Source: Mucilaginibacter flavidus (lineage in GTDB: Bacteria > Bacteroidota > Bacteroidia > Sphingobacteriales > Sphingobacteriaceae). Taken from it: a stretch of DNA of 64,000 bases. Location of the stretch: positions 1-64,000 of the forward strand of contig NZ_JAMXOE010000019.1 in assembly GCF_024055575.1 (NCBI RefSeq). The letters run 5' to 3'. Each line of letters begins with the position of its first letter. The stretch's first letter is position 1. Positions 1 to 7,172 of the stretch are shown here, in pieces. The position numbers and the translations under genes are program-made. The notes beneath the pieces are model-generated. The model saw only the letters and a list, made by a program, of their open reading frames with translations. It had not been told where the DNA came from and did no database searches.

Positions 1-358
1 TTGATGTGTTTTCTTTCCTTGCATGCGCTAATATACTAATAATCAATGTTTTAATCAATATTTCAAAGAACTTTATTTGCAAGCCCTTATTGGCTAGCTT
101 AGTTGCGCAACGGCCACGCGCAGCGAAGAGAGGGCCGACGAGCGAAGCAATGTCGGGGTGAGTCTACCCGCCGGACAGGTCGTCACCATACATCTCTCCC
201 TTTCCCCCATGAACTATGAACCATCAACTATGGACTCCCTCGGATAAAAACCCGCTACAACCTGCCAATTTACAGTTAGTAATCCCCGCCTGCCGCCGCT
301 ATTTTTATCCTGTAGTAATTTACCTTATATTTCACCCGCCAAAATTAATACACTAAGT
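1..358. other. Intergenic leader, no gene seen
   Basis: AT-rich start with stops in all frames, then a GC-richer patch around 110-190 containing GAGCGAAGCAATG and a CCCGCCGGACAGG string of the dispersed-repeat type, then a microrepeat around 210-236 of the GAACTATGAACCATCAACTA kind that recurs at 30941-30970. No convincing promoter or RNA gene was recognised. Confidence 0.5.
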
Positions 359-2167
359 ATGCGCGTCAACAATCTTTACCAGCAATTTAAAACCATCATT
401 AAACCGGCTTTAATATTTTTCATCCTTTTTGGGTTGATAAAAACCACATCGGCCCAAACTGCGCCAGCCAAATCGCCGATGTATGAGCAGGCCAGCGAGG
501 TATCGGGACTGGTTATACAATACGGACAGGATATAGACGCCATCCGCAGCTTTTATTCGCCGTATACTGCTATCGACGGGTATAACAACCAGTCGGTTCA
601 AACATCGCCCGAAGAACGCAAACGACTCATGGATATCGGCAACGATTACCTCGAAAAACTAAAACAGTTGGATTTCGACAGCATGAGCATTTACGGCAAG
701 GTAGATTATACCCTGCTGAAAAAACAAATAGTGTACGAACTTGGCGCTGTAAAGCTTGATGACGACGAATACAATAAAATAACCACCTATATCCCCTTTG
801 CCGACGAAGTTTACCAATTGGAAAAGAAACGCCGCCGGGGTATTACTGTCGACGGGCAGGAAGTGGCAATGGAACTGCACAATATTTTAAAGGAACTTAA
901 TACAGCTAAAACATCATTCGTTAAGCTGCAAAGCCTGGATATGCCATTAGCCCGCAAAGGCAAGGCCTCTATATTAGGCTTAAAGAGCCGCCTGAAAAGC
1001 TTCTACGATTTCTACATTGGCTACGACCCCAGCTTTACCTGGTGGACACCAAAGCCTTATAAGCTGCTCGACTCGGCGCTAAATACTTATGCTGATTTGG
1101 TGCTAAGCAAAGGCAAAATAAACACCACCCAAAAGCCCGACAGCAGCGGCATTAAAGGTGTGCCCATCGGTCATGATGAGCTGATGCGCCAGCTGAAGGC
1201 CGAAATGATACCGTATACGCCCGAAGAACTGATCAAGCTGGCCAACAAGGAATTTGCCTTTTGCGATGCGGAAATGCTGAAAGCCAGCAACGAAATGGGC
1301 TTCGGTAACGACTGGCACAAGGCTTTGGAAAAAGTAAAGAACAGCTATGTACCCGCAGGTCGCCAGCCAGAGGCTATCTTAAAGCTTTACAACGATGCCT
1401 TAACTTTTATCAAGGCCCGCGACCTGATTACCATACCGGCCCTTGCCGAAGAAACCTGGGGGATGACGATGATGACGCCTCAACAACAATTGGTAAACCC
1501 CTTCTTTTTAGGCGGCAGCGAAATCATTATCAGCTACCCGACCAACACCATGAACGAGGCCGACAAGCTGATGAGCATGCGTGGTAATAACCCTTATTTT
1601 AGTCGCGGTACGGTGCAGCACGAGCTGTTGCCCGGCCACAACATGCAATATTTTATGAACAGTCGCTATAAAAACTACCGCGGCATGTTTAACACCCCGT
1701 TTTGGATTGAAGGCTGGAGCCTGTACTGGGAACTGCTGCTGTACGACCAGGGCTTCGCCAAAACGCCTGAAGAGCGCATAGGTATGCTGTTTTGGCGCAT
1801 GCACCGCTGTGCCCGTATCATCTTCTCGCTCAACTATCACCTAGGCAACTGGACACCGCAGCAATGCATCGACTTTTTGGTCGACCGTGTGGGACATGAA
1901 CGCGCCAACGCCGAGGGCGAAGTGCGCAGATCGTTCCAGGGCGGGTATAGTCCGCTGTACCAGGTGGCCTACCTTACCGGCGGCCTGCAACTGATGAGCC
2001 TTAAACGCGAGCTGGTCGACGGCGGTAAAATGACCTACAAACAGTTCCACGATGCCATAATGAAAGAAAACGCCATGCCGATTGAAATGGTAAGGGCAAC
2101 GCTAATCAATCAACCATTGACGAGGGATTTTACTACCCAGTGGAAGTTTTATGATTTCGGGAAGTAG
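359..2167 (+). CDS. Secreted DUF885-family zinc metallopeptidase-like protein
   Basis: A 602-residue protein with an N-terminal signal peptide (hydrophobic residues about 15-31, likely cut after Ser-Ala-Gln near 33), so probably periplasmic or outer-membrane-facing. The diagnostic site is HELLPGH at residues 421-427 followed by Glu451 in a Glu-Gly-Trp motif, which matches the gluzincin-like site of the DUF885 family. The family is generally assumed to be peptidases related to M32-like enzymes; substrates are mostly unknown. Length is normal for the family and the start is an ATG in front of a clean signal peptide. It stands alone, followed by repeat DNA. Family assignment is firm, function is inferred from the metal site. 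Confidence 0.88.
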   Translation: MRVNNLYQQFKTIIKPALIFFILFGLIKTTSAQTAPAKSPMYEQASEVSGLVIQYGQDIDAIRSFYSPYTAIDGYNNQSVQTSPEERKRLMDIGNDYLEKLKQLDFDSMSIYGKVDYTLLKKQIVYELGAVKLDDDEYNKITTYIPFADEVYQLEKKRRRGITVDGQEVAMELHNILKELNTAKTSFVKLQSLDMPLARKGKASILGLKSRLKSFYDFYIGYDPSFTWWTPKPYKLLDSALNTYADLVLSKGKINTTQKPDSSGIKGVPIGHDELMRQLKAEMIPYTPEELIKLANKEFAFCDAEMLKASNEMGFGNDWHKALEKVKNSYVPAGRQPEAILKLYNDALTFIKARDLITIPALAEETWGMTMMTPQQQLVNPFFLGGSEIIISYPTNTMNEADKLMSMRGNNPYFSRGTVQHELLPGHNMQYFMNSRYKNYRGMFNTPFWIEGWSLYWELLLYDQGFAKTPEERIGMLFWRMHRCARIIFSLNYHLGNWTPQQCIDFLVDRVGHERANAEGEVRRSFQGGYSPLYQVAYLTGGLQLMSLKRELVDGGKMTYKQFHDAIMKENAMPIEMVRATLINQPLTRDFTTQWKFYDFGK

Positions 2168-2504
2168 AGGTTAGTGAGTGGTTGAGTAGGGAGTGGTGAG
2201 TGGTTTTTGTCGCCGTTTTGCTTCACTGATGCTCATCCAACACGCCCTTTCCACGCGTTCCCCCCGCACGTCATTGCGAGGAACGAAGCAACCTCTACGT
2301 ATGCAAATCAATGAAGCAAAAGCCTTGTGGTGACCTAAACGCAGCTGAAAGGTCACCACAAACATAAAGGTCCGTGAATGTCCTTCGTAGAGGTTGCTTC
2401 GTTCCTCGCAATGACGTGGCGGTGAGGTTGCTTCGTTCCTCAATGACGTGATGGTGAGTTTCTTCGTTCCTCAATGGCTTGATAGTGAGTGCGATGCGAA
2501 CCCC
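2168..2504. other. Intergenic repeat region
   Basis: No gene. Filled by module B copy 1 (2268-2417) and by two decayed extra copies of its right arm (about 2418-2480, TTGCTTCGTTCCTCAATGAC-like). Open frames across it are repeat-derived and not believed. Confidence 0.8.
2268..2417. repeat. Module B copy 1: 150-bp MITE-like palindromic element
   Basis: The outer arms 2268-2299 and 2386-2417 are a perfect 32-bp inverted repeat carrying GTCATTGCGAGGAACGAAGC. A second perfect 12-bp stem lies inside (2325-2336, TTGTGGTGACCT, with 2350-2361). The element can therefore fold as a nested hairpin or cruciform. Copies 2-5 share the arms and the inner ATGCAAAT...AAAGC block. No coding capacity. Confidence 0.9.
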
Positions 2505-3197
2505 TCACTCCTTCACCTTATCCCAGCTATCCTTATTAAAGGCCAGCACTTTGGTAACATTGCCGGCGGCGTCTTTGGTAAATTTCAGCGGGAACATAGC
2601 CTCTTTGTTAATAAACTCGTTATCGGCTACATTAATAAAGCTGATTTCCTTATCGTCCCAAAGTTGTTTTAATACCAGGCCATCGGCGGTGGCGGTTATG
2701 GTTAGGAAAGTGCCTTTATGTTCGTCAAATTCATATTTGCCCTGGTAGGCTTTTAGCTGGTCGGCGGTGAGTTTGATGGCTTGCACCGGCACGTAGTTTT
2801 TTACCCTTGTGATTTCGTCCTTATCGCCCACCGAAGCGCCGGTGATTTCGCCTGCCGGGTTTTTAACAAACGTGATGGGGATGTTTTCGTCGCCGTCACC
2901 GTCGAGGGTTTCAAAAACGAGATCGCTTTTGCGGGTTAACACAAATTGTTTGTCGCCCTCCATAACTTTGGCGAGCAGGGTTTTGTTTGCAACGGTAATT
3001 TGCACATGGGCATACTGGTTGCTTTTCATCTGGTAAATGCCCTCGAAGGCCTTCATAGCAGTGGTATCAGCAACTGTTTTACTAATAACAGCGGCAGCTT
3101 TAGCATTGCCGGTAAAACAAAGGCTCAACAGTAAAAATGGCAGCACCAACAGGTACCTGTAAAGCCGTTTTGCGGGGGTGGTTTTTAAATTGGTCAT
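2505..3197 (-). CDS. Secreted protein with two DUF3471-like repeats
   Basis: 230 residues with an N-terminal hydrophobic segment (about 14-34) that looks like a signal peptide ending near Asn-Ala-Lys-Ala-Ala. The mature part contains two ~75-residue repeats, starting at Met-Lys-Ala-Phe-Glu-Gly-Ile-Tyr and Leu-Lys-Ala-Tyr-Gln-Gly-Lys-Tyr. Each ends with a Phe-X-Lys-(Asn/Asp)-X-Ala-Gly-(Glu/Asn) turn, resembling the DUF3471-type beta domain often appended to serine hydrolases. No catalytic domain is present, so it may be a binding or structural periplasmic protein. It lies between module B copies 1 and 2. The specific role is unknown. Confidence 0.75.
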   Translation of the reverse strand: MTNLKTTPAKRLYRYLLVLPFLLLSLCFTGNAKAAAVISKTVADTTAMKAFEGIYQMKSNQYAHVQITVANKTLLAKVMEGDKQFVLTRKSDLVFETLDGDGDENIPITFVKNPAGEITGASVGDKDEITRVKNYVPVQAIKLTADQLKAYQGKYEFDEHKGTFLTITATADGLVLKQLWDDKEISFINVADNEFINKEAMFPLKFTKDAAGNVTKVLAFNKDSWDKVKE

Positions 3198-3255
3198 GAT
3201 GATCAGGTTTTGTTTGTTTGATAACGTAGCATTTAGTTATTAAGTATTTAGGGGA

Positions 3256-3294
3256 TGTATCGTGTATCACTGTATTGACTCAGGTGGTGATACA
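3256..3294. repeat. Module A copy 1 (GTATC...GATAC)
   Basis: TGTATC direct repeats followed by TGACTCAGGTGGTGATACA, so the ends are inverted (TGTATC/GATACA). It sits 25 bp before B2, as the other A modules sit before B3, B4 and B5. Confidence 0.75.
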
Positions 3295-3318
3295 AGCGTT
3301 ACAAAAAACCTCTCCACG

Positions 3319-3467
3319 CGTCATTGCGAGGAACGAAGCAGCCTCTAAGCTATGCAAATCAATGGAGTAAAAGCTTTGTGGTGCCCTATCAGCCGCATTT
3401 AGGTTACCATAAACACTAAGTTCCGTGATTGTCCTGTGTAGACGTTGCTTCGTTCCTCGCAATGACG
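3319..3467. repeat. Module B copy 2
   Basis: 149-bp copy of the palindromic element. The arms are slightly diverged (GCAGCCTC on the left, GACGTTGC on the right) and the internal ATGCAAATCAATGGAG block is conserved. The inner stem is partly decayed. Confidence 0.88.
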
Positions 3468-3517
3468 GGTTGGTGGGTTACTTCGTTCCTTACAGTAATG
3501 ACGGGTTGGTGAAAATG

Positions 3518-3560
3518 CTGTATCGCTTGTATCGCTGTAGTGACTCAGTTGGTGATACAG
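3518..3560. repeat. Module A copy 2
   Basis: CTGTATCGCTTGTATCGCTG then TAGTGACTCAGTTGGTGATA and CAG. This is one of the best-preserved A modules: two TGTATCGC direct repeats and an inverted GATACAG end, 25 bp before B3. Confidence 0.8.
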
Positions 3561-3584
3561 TGAAACAAAAACACCCTCTCCACG

Positions 3585-3733
3585 CGTCATTGCGAGGAAC
3601 GAAGCAACCTCTAAGCTATGCAAATCAACGAAGCAAAAGCTTTGTGGCGATTTATCAGCCGCATTTAGGTCATCATAAACATCAAGGTCCTTGAATGTCC
3701 TATGTAAAGGTTGCTTCGTTCCTCGCAATGACG
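3585..3733. repeat. Module B copy 3
   Basis: 149-bp copy; left arm with GAGGAACGAAGCAACCTC, right arm with AAGGTTGCTTCGTTCCTCGC. It is followed by a decayed right-arm fragment up to about 3780, just before the GIY-YIG gene end. Confidence 0.88.
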
Positions 3734-3811
3734 TGGTGGTGAGATTGCTTTGTTCCTTGCAGTTTTGGTTACGTTGCTTCGTTCGTTATAGCGTTGACGT
3801 GATGATTAGTA

Positions 3812-4117
3812 TTATTCTTCCATCAACTTATCATACAAGTCAATCCAATCCGGATTTAACTCGTTAATCAATTTAATTTTGGCTTTCCTGTTACCTCCTT
3901 TTAATGCTTTTTCAACTGATATGGCTTCTTCAATACGCGAATAAAAAGAGTAATAAACAAGCTTTTCACATTTATATTTGGCAGTAAAGCTATCGGGATA
4001 AAAATGTGTTTTATGCTTCCAAACCCTATCTGTAATATCAGAAGTAACACCAACGTATAAAACCGTATGCAGCTTATTCGTCATAATATAAACACAGCCT
4101 CCTTGTACAAAAACCAT
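3812..4117 (-). CDS. Single-domain GIY-YIG nuclease family protein
   Basis: 101 residues, the normal size of the stand-alone GIY-YIG (UPF0213/URI-type) family. The core is visible: Gly-Cys-Val-Tyr-Ile at residues 7-11, then Leu-Tyr-Val-Gly-Val-Thr around 20-25 (the YIG strand, here Tyr-Val-Gly), an Arg in Ile-Thr-Asp-Arg-Val-Trp, a Lys-X-Tyr strand and a Glu in Glu-Ala-Ile-Ser-Val-Glu. Members are single-strand or hairpin endonucleases in some lineages, with no settled role in Bacteroidota. It sits between B3 and A3-B4 and is flanked by B fragments (GCAATGACGTTGTGG at about 4160-4174). The start ATG directly precedes the usual family N-terminus. A link to the repeats is inference. Confidence 0.85.
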   Translation of the reverse strand: MVFVQGGCVYIMTNKLHTVLYVGVTSDITDRVWKHKTHFYPDSFTAKYKCEKLVYYSFYSRIEEAISVEKALKGGNRKAKIKLINELNPDWIDLYDKLMEE

Positions 4118-4182
4118 GTTGCAAAATAAAAAATTATCTTATATTGTTTACTCTCTCCAGGCAATGACGTTGTGGTTGGTCG

Positions 4183-4222
4183 CTGTATCGCTGTAGTGAC
4201 TCAACTGGTGATACATATGATA
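4183..4222. repeat. Module A copy 3
   Basis: TGTATCGCTGTAGTGACTCA followed by ACTGGTGATACATATGATAC; same layout as A2, 18 bp before B4, with a doubled GATAC end. Confidence 0.78.
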
Positions 4223-4239
4223 CAAAAACAACTCTCCCG

Positions 4240-4396
4240 GCGTCATTGCGAGGAACGATCCGCCAGCTGGCGGACTACGTATGCAAATCAATGGAGTAAA
4301 AGCCTTGTGGTGAACTATCAGCCGCATTTAGGTCACCATAAACACTAAGGTCTGTGAATGTCCTTTGTAGAGGTTGCTTCGTTCCTCGCAATGACG
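4240..4396. repeat. Module B copy 4, asymmetric arms
   Basis: 157 bp. The left arm carries TCCGCCAGCTGGCGGA in place of the usual AGCAACCTC, while the right arm still has GAGGTTGCTTC. The arms therefore no longer pair along that stretch. The replacement is itself a palindrome. The inner block is standard. Confidence 0.85.
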
Positions 4397-4449
4397 GGTT
4401 GGTGCGTTGCTTCGTTCCTCGCGATGACGTGGTGGCGAGTTGGTGCAAT

Positions 4450-4493
4450 ACAGTATCGTTTGTGTTGGTGTAGTGAATCAATTAGTGATACGG
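4450..4493. repeat. Module A copy 4, no B attached
   Basis: ACAGTATCG...GTAGTGAATCAATTAG then TGATACGG. A diverged A module standing alone after B4, upstream of the ATPase gene. Confidence 0.6.
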
Positions 4494-4668
4494 TGGTTCA
4501 AAAAGGAATTATCCTTATCATACATAAAAAAAATATAATTATAACTTTTTTCTCCACATTTTCTTTACCAATCCAGAAATAATCCCTATCTTTATCCCTG
4601 TTGCTTTTCTGCAACAATTAAGCAGGCCTTATCCCCTGCCAAATCATCAACATAAAAAATATTATATC

Positions 4669-4719
4669 TGTACTGTATCACTGTACCATTCCGTGTGCCG
4701 ATACAAGCGATACAGTACA
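4669..4719. repeat. Module A copy 5, perfect palindromic ends, upstream of ATPase gene
   Basis: Perfect 11-bp inverted repeat TGTACTGTATC (4669-4679) and GATACAGTACA (4709-4719), with a further GATAC inside. It lies 73 bp before the ATPase start, in a position where an operator, promoter-overlapping site or origin iteron would sit. Confidence 0.8.
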
Positions 4720-4792
4720 AATCAAACCAAGCAATAAATTATGCCAATTGACATATTAAACACAATAACAATTCTTTAAAACCTCTTTATTT

Positions 4793-5893
4793 ATGTCACA
4801 CCCTCAAAACTTCCCGCTGATCAGCGGACAACAAGCCATCAATGCCGATTCTATCCGCCGTGAGCTTGACCGATTGCTGCAACCTAACGCAGCCCAGCCC
4901 GACCAGGGCAACCAATTATTCCGCCTGCGCAGCGCCTCCGACTGGATGGAGCAAGCCAGTAAACGCCCTATCCCCAAAATGCTCTTCGGCGAGCTTTGGT
5001 TCCAGGGCGAGCTGTGTATCATGTTTGCCGACAGCAACCTGGGCAAATCTATCCTCGCCGTGCAAGTGGGCGATAGCATCAGCAGGAATGAGCCGTTAGG
5101 CCCGTTCAGGCTTGAGGCCGGCCAGCAGCGCATTTTGTATTTTGATTTCGAGCTGGCCGATAAACAGTTCGAGGCGCGGTACTCATCAAATTACATCCAC
5201 CACTACCCTTTCACCCACGACTTCCTGCGTGCCGAACTCGATCCTATGGCCGATGTACCCAAAGATTTCGGCACCTTCGAGGACTTTTTGAACCACCAGC
5301 TGGAGAACCTGGTTGTTAGCACCGGCGCAACGGTGCTCATTATCGATAACCTAACCTACCTGCGCAGCGAAACCGAACGCGCCAAAGATGCCCTGCCGCT
5401 GATGAAGCACCTTAAAGCGCTTAAAACCAAGCACAACCTGAGCATACTGGCGCTGGCACACACACCCAAACGCGACCCTTCCAGCCCCATTACCCGCAAC
5501 GACCTGCAAGGCAGCAAAATGCTGATGAACTTTTGCGACAGCGCCTTTGCCATCGGCGAGAGCGCGAAGGACAATACCATCCGCTACATTAAACAGATAA
5601 AGCAGCGCAACACCGAGGAGATTTACGGCGCAAGTAACATCTGCCTGTTTACCATCACCAAGCCTTACAACTTTTTGCAGTACGAATTTATGGCCTACGG
5701 TCGCGAATGGGAGCACCTGCGCCAACCCGATGATGTAGACCGCGAAGCACTAAAAACACAAGCCACAGAGCTTAAAGCCCAGGGCAAATCCCTTCGCGAA
5801 ATTGCCACCGAAATGGGGATTACGCATACCAGGGTAGCGAGGTTGTTGAAGGTGAAGGAGGAAAGTCAAAAGTCCATGGACCATAGACCATAG
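4793..5893 (+). CDS. RepA/RecA-like AAA ATPase with C-terminal helix-turn-helix
   Basis: 366 residues. The P-loop is at 79-86 (Ala-Asp-Ser-Asn-Leu-Gly-Lys-Ser, with Ala for the usual first Gly) and Walker B ends at Asp185 in Val-Leu-Ile-Ile-Asp-Asn. Ala-His-Thr-Pro-Lys-Arg about 30 residues later fits the sensor region of hexameric RepA/DnaB-like or RecA-fold helicases (AAA_25 type). A resolvase-like HTH (Gly-Lys-Ser-Leu-Arg-Glu-Ile-Ala, about 327-353) ends the protein. The last residues (Lys-Ser-Met-Asp-His-Arg-Pro) and the stop come from a dispersed microrepeat. It precedes the TOPRIM gene by 48 bp, with module A upstream. It probably works with the TOPRIM protein as a helicase-primase pair; that is inference. 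Confidence 0.85.
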   Translation: MSHPQNFPLISGQQAINADSIRRELDRLLQPNAAQPDQGNQLFRLRSASDWMEQASKRPIPKMLFGELWFQGELCIMFADSNLGKSILAVQVGDSISRNEPLGPFRLEAGQQRILYFDFELADKQFEARYSSNYIHHYPFTHDFLRAELDPMADVPKDFGTFEDFLNHQLENLVVSTGATVLIIDNLTYLRSETERAKDALPLMKHLKALKTKHNLSILALAHTPKRDPSSPITRNDLQGSKMLMNFCDSAFAIGESAKDNTIRYIKQIKQRNTEEIYGASNICLFTITKPYNFLQYEFMAYGREWEHLRQPDDVDREALKTQATELKAQGKSLREIATEMGITHTRVARLLKVKEESQKSMDHRP

Positions 5894-5907
5894 TAGGAAA
5901 TGGAAAG
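5868..5907. repeat. Microrepeat supplying the ATPase C-terminus and stop
   Basis: AGTCAAAAGTCCATGGACCA followed by TAGACCATAG and GGAAATGGAAA. The same unit, including the GGAAATGGAAA tail, recurs inside the next gene at about 6138-6181. The ATPase stop TAG (5891-5893) lies inside it. Confidence 0.75.
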
Positions 5908-5941
5908 CCTACAAACAATGACTCAATGACATAATGACCCA

Positions 5942-6922
5942 ATGACCAATCCCCCCCGTTACACCCTGCAGCCTTACAAGGGCATGTGGAGCCGCTATAC
6001 CTGTCCGCAATGCCTTCGGCACAGAGTTTTTAGCCGCTATATTGATACCGCTACCGATGAGCCTATTGCCGATGATGTGGGCAGGTGCAGTCGCGAGGTG
6101 AATTGTGGTTATCATTATAAACCGTCGGAGTATTTTAAGTCCATAGACCACAGACCATGGACCATAGCCGGAAATGGAAACGGTTTTGGCTACCGGCCGC
6201 TTACTTATAAGGATTTTGAGCCATCGTACATGCCTAAACGGGTGATAAGCCAAACGGTAAAGCATTATGGGGCTAACCATTTTGTGCAATACCTTGTCGC
6301 TAAGTTTGGCCGGGAAGTGGCATACTCGCAAGCCAGGCTTTACCTGGTGGGCACCTCAAAGCACTGGCCGGGCGCCTGCATCTTCTGGCAGGTCGACAAT
6401 GCCGACAGGGTACGAACCGGCAAAATAATGCTCTACAATGCCCAAACCGGCAAACGCGTAAAGGAGCCGTTTAACCATATTGCGTGGGCACACGTTTTAA
6501 GTCAAAAGTCGGGAGTCTATAGTCAGAAGTCAGAAAAGACTAACGACTCAAGACTTTGGACTAAGGACTTCAACCTAAAGCAATGCCTGTTTGGCGAGCA
6601 TCTGTTACAATACTATCCCCGGAAGCCGGTGGCTATTTGCGAGAGTGAGAAGACGGCCATCATCGCCTCAATTTATTACCCCGAATTTTTGTGGCTGGCA
6701 GCTGGCAGTTTGCAGGGTTTAAATGCCGGCAAGTGTAAGTGCCTTGAGGGTCGTACCGTTATTTTGGTGCCCGATGTAAATGCTTATGAGCAATGGGTAA
6801 CCAAAGCCAGCCAGCTATCGGCAGCATTACCGGCAGTAAATTTCAGGGTGATGCGTTTTTTAGAAGATGCAGCCACCCCGCAGCAAAAAACAGCCGGCTG
6901 GGATGTCGCCGATTATTTATAA
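5942..6922 (+). CDS. Zinc-finger/TOPRIM primase-like protein (DUF6371 type)
   Basis: 326 residues. The N-terminal zinc finger resembles the CHC2 finger of DnaG-type primases, with Cys21-X2-Cys24 and Cys49-X5-Cys55. The TOPRIM core is near Val-Ala-Ile-Cys-Glu-Ser-Glu-Lys (Glu234), with a second acidic motif Pro-Asp-Val-Asn (Asp278), matching the DUF6371/TOPRIM proteins common in Bacteroidota. Two stretches look foreign: residues 66-77 (Lys-Ser-Ile-Asp-His-Arg-Pro-Trp) and about 187-209 (Ser-Gln-Lys-Ser-Gly-Val-Tyr...Thr-Lys-Asp), encoded by dispersed microrepeats inserted in frame. The start ATG also lies in an AATGACCC microrepeat. It pairs with the ATPase just upstream; module A6 begins 9 bp after the stop. 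Confidence 0.82.
   Translation: MTNPPRYTLQPYKGMWSRYTCPQCLRHRVFSRYIDTATDEPIADDVGRCSREVNCGYHYKPSEYFKSIDHRPWTIAGNGNGFGYRPLTYKDFEPSYMPKRVISQTVKHYGANHFVQYLVAKFGREVAYSQARLYLVGTSKHWPGACIFWQVDNADRVRTGKIMLYNAQTGKRVKEPFNHIAWAHVLSQKSGVYSQKSEKTNDSRLWTKDFNLKQCLFGEHLLQYYPRKPVAICESEKTAIIASIYYPEFLWLAAGSLQGLNAGKCKCLEGRTVILVPDVNAYEQWVTKASQLSAALPAVNFRVMRFLEDAATPQQKTAGWDVADYL
6138..6181. repeat. Microrepeat inserted in frame in the TOPRIM gene (1)
   Basis: AAGTCCATAGACCACAGACC then ATGGACCATAG and GGAAATGGAAA. It is nearly the same unit as at the 3-prime end of the ATPase gene, and it encodes a linker between the zinc finger and the central domain. Confidence 0.78.
6507..6572. repeat. Microrepeat inserted in frame in the TOPRIM gene (2)
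   Basis: Run of AGTC/GACT units (AGTCAAAAGTCGGGAGTCTA, AGTCAGAAGTC, then GACTCAAGACTTTGGACT), part-palindromic. It adds about 23 residues before the TOPRIM core. The same type of unit is intergenic at 29604-29640. Confidence 0.75.
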
Positions 6923-6931
6923 CGATTGGTT

Positions 6932-6977
6932 TGTATCGCGTGTATCGGTGTAATGAGCAAGGTGGTGATACAGTACA
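6932..6977. repeat. Module A copy 6, downstream of TOPRIM gene
   Basis: TGTATCGCGTGTATCGGTG at the left and GGTGATACAGTACA at the right. It shares the GATACAGTACA end with A5, so the ATPase-TOPRIM pair is bracketed by A5 and A6. Confidence 0.8.
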
Positions 6978-7011
6978 AGGTAAACTTAATCTGCCGCATT
7001 CTCTCTCCAGG

Positions 7012-7172
7012 CGTCATTGCGAGGAACGATCCGCCAGCTGGCGGACTACGCATGCAAATTAACGAAGTAAAAGCTTTGTGGTGACCTAAAAGCGGCTGAA
7101 AGGTTCACACAATTATCACGTTCCGTGAATGTCCTGCGTAGTCCGCCAGCTGGCGGATCGTTCGCAATGACG
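7012..7172. repeat. Module B copy 5, both arms switched
   Basis: 161 bp. Both arms carry TCCGCCAGCTGGCGGA (7030-7045 and 7142-7157), so pairing is kept. The right arm has lost three bases (GTTCGCAATGACG instead of GTTCCTCGCAATGACG). The inner stem TTGTGGTGACCT is present. Confidence 0.87.

Larger units (their letters stand above)
3198..3811. other. Intergenic A-B repeat array
   Basis: No gene. Holds module A1 (3256-3294), B2 (3319-3467), A2 (3518-3560) and B3 (3585-3733), plus decayed right-arm fragments of B after each copy. A GIY-YIG gene follows immediately. Confidence 0.8.
4118..4792. other. Intergenic A-B array and leader of the ATPase gene
   Basis: No gene. Holds a B fragment (about 4150-4175), A3 (4183-4222), B4 (4240-4396) with a decayed extra right arm to about 4435, A4 (4450-4493), an AT-rich stretch with poly-A/T around 4520-4660, and A5 (4669-4719). 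The 73 bp between A5 and the ATPase start are AT-rich. Confidence 0.75.

Noticed and set aside
2171..4582. Several open frames across 2171-2443, 3280-3728, 4275-4582 and 6793-7062 that give similar proteins (Arg-Gly-Thr-Lys-Gln, Cys-Glu-Glu-Arg-Ser-Asn)
   Set aside because: They are translations of module B repeats in different frames. The shared protein words come from the repeat, not from a gene family.
5909..6331. Minus-strand frame antisense to the TOPRIM gene
   Set aside because: Shadow of a strongly coding plus-strand gene with zinc-finger and TOPRIM motifs.
2268..7172. CRISPR array
   Set aside because: B and A modules are long, palindromic, irregularly spaced and separated by genes; no short direct repeats with unique spacers and no cas genes.
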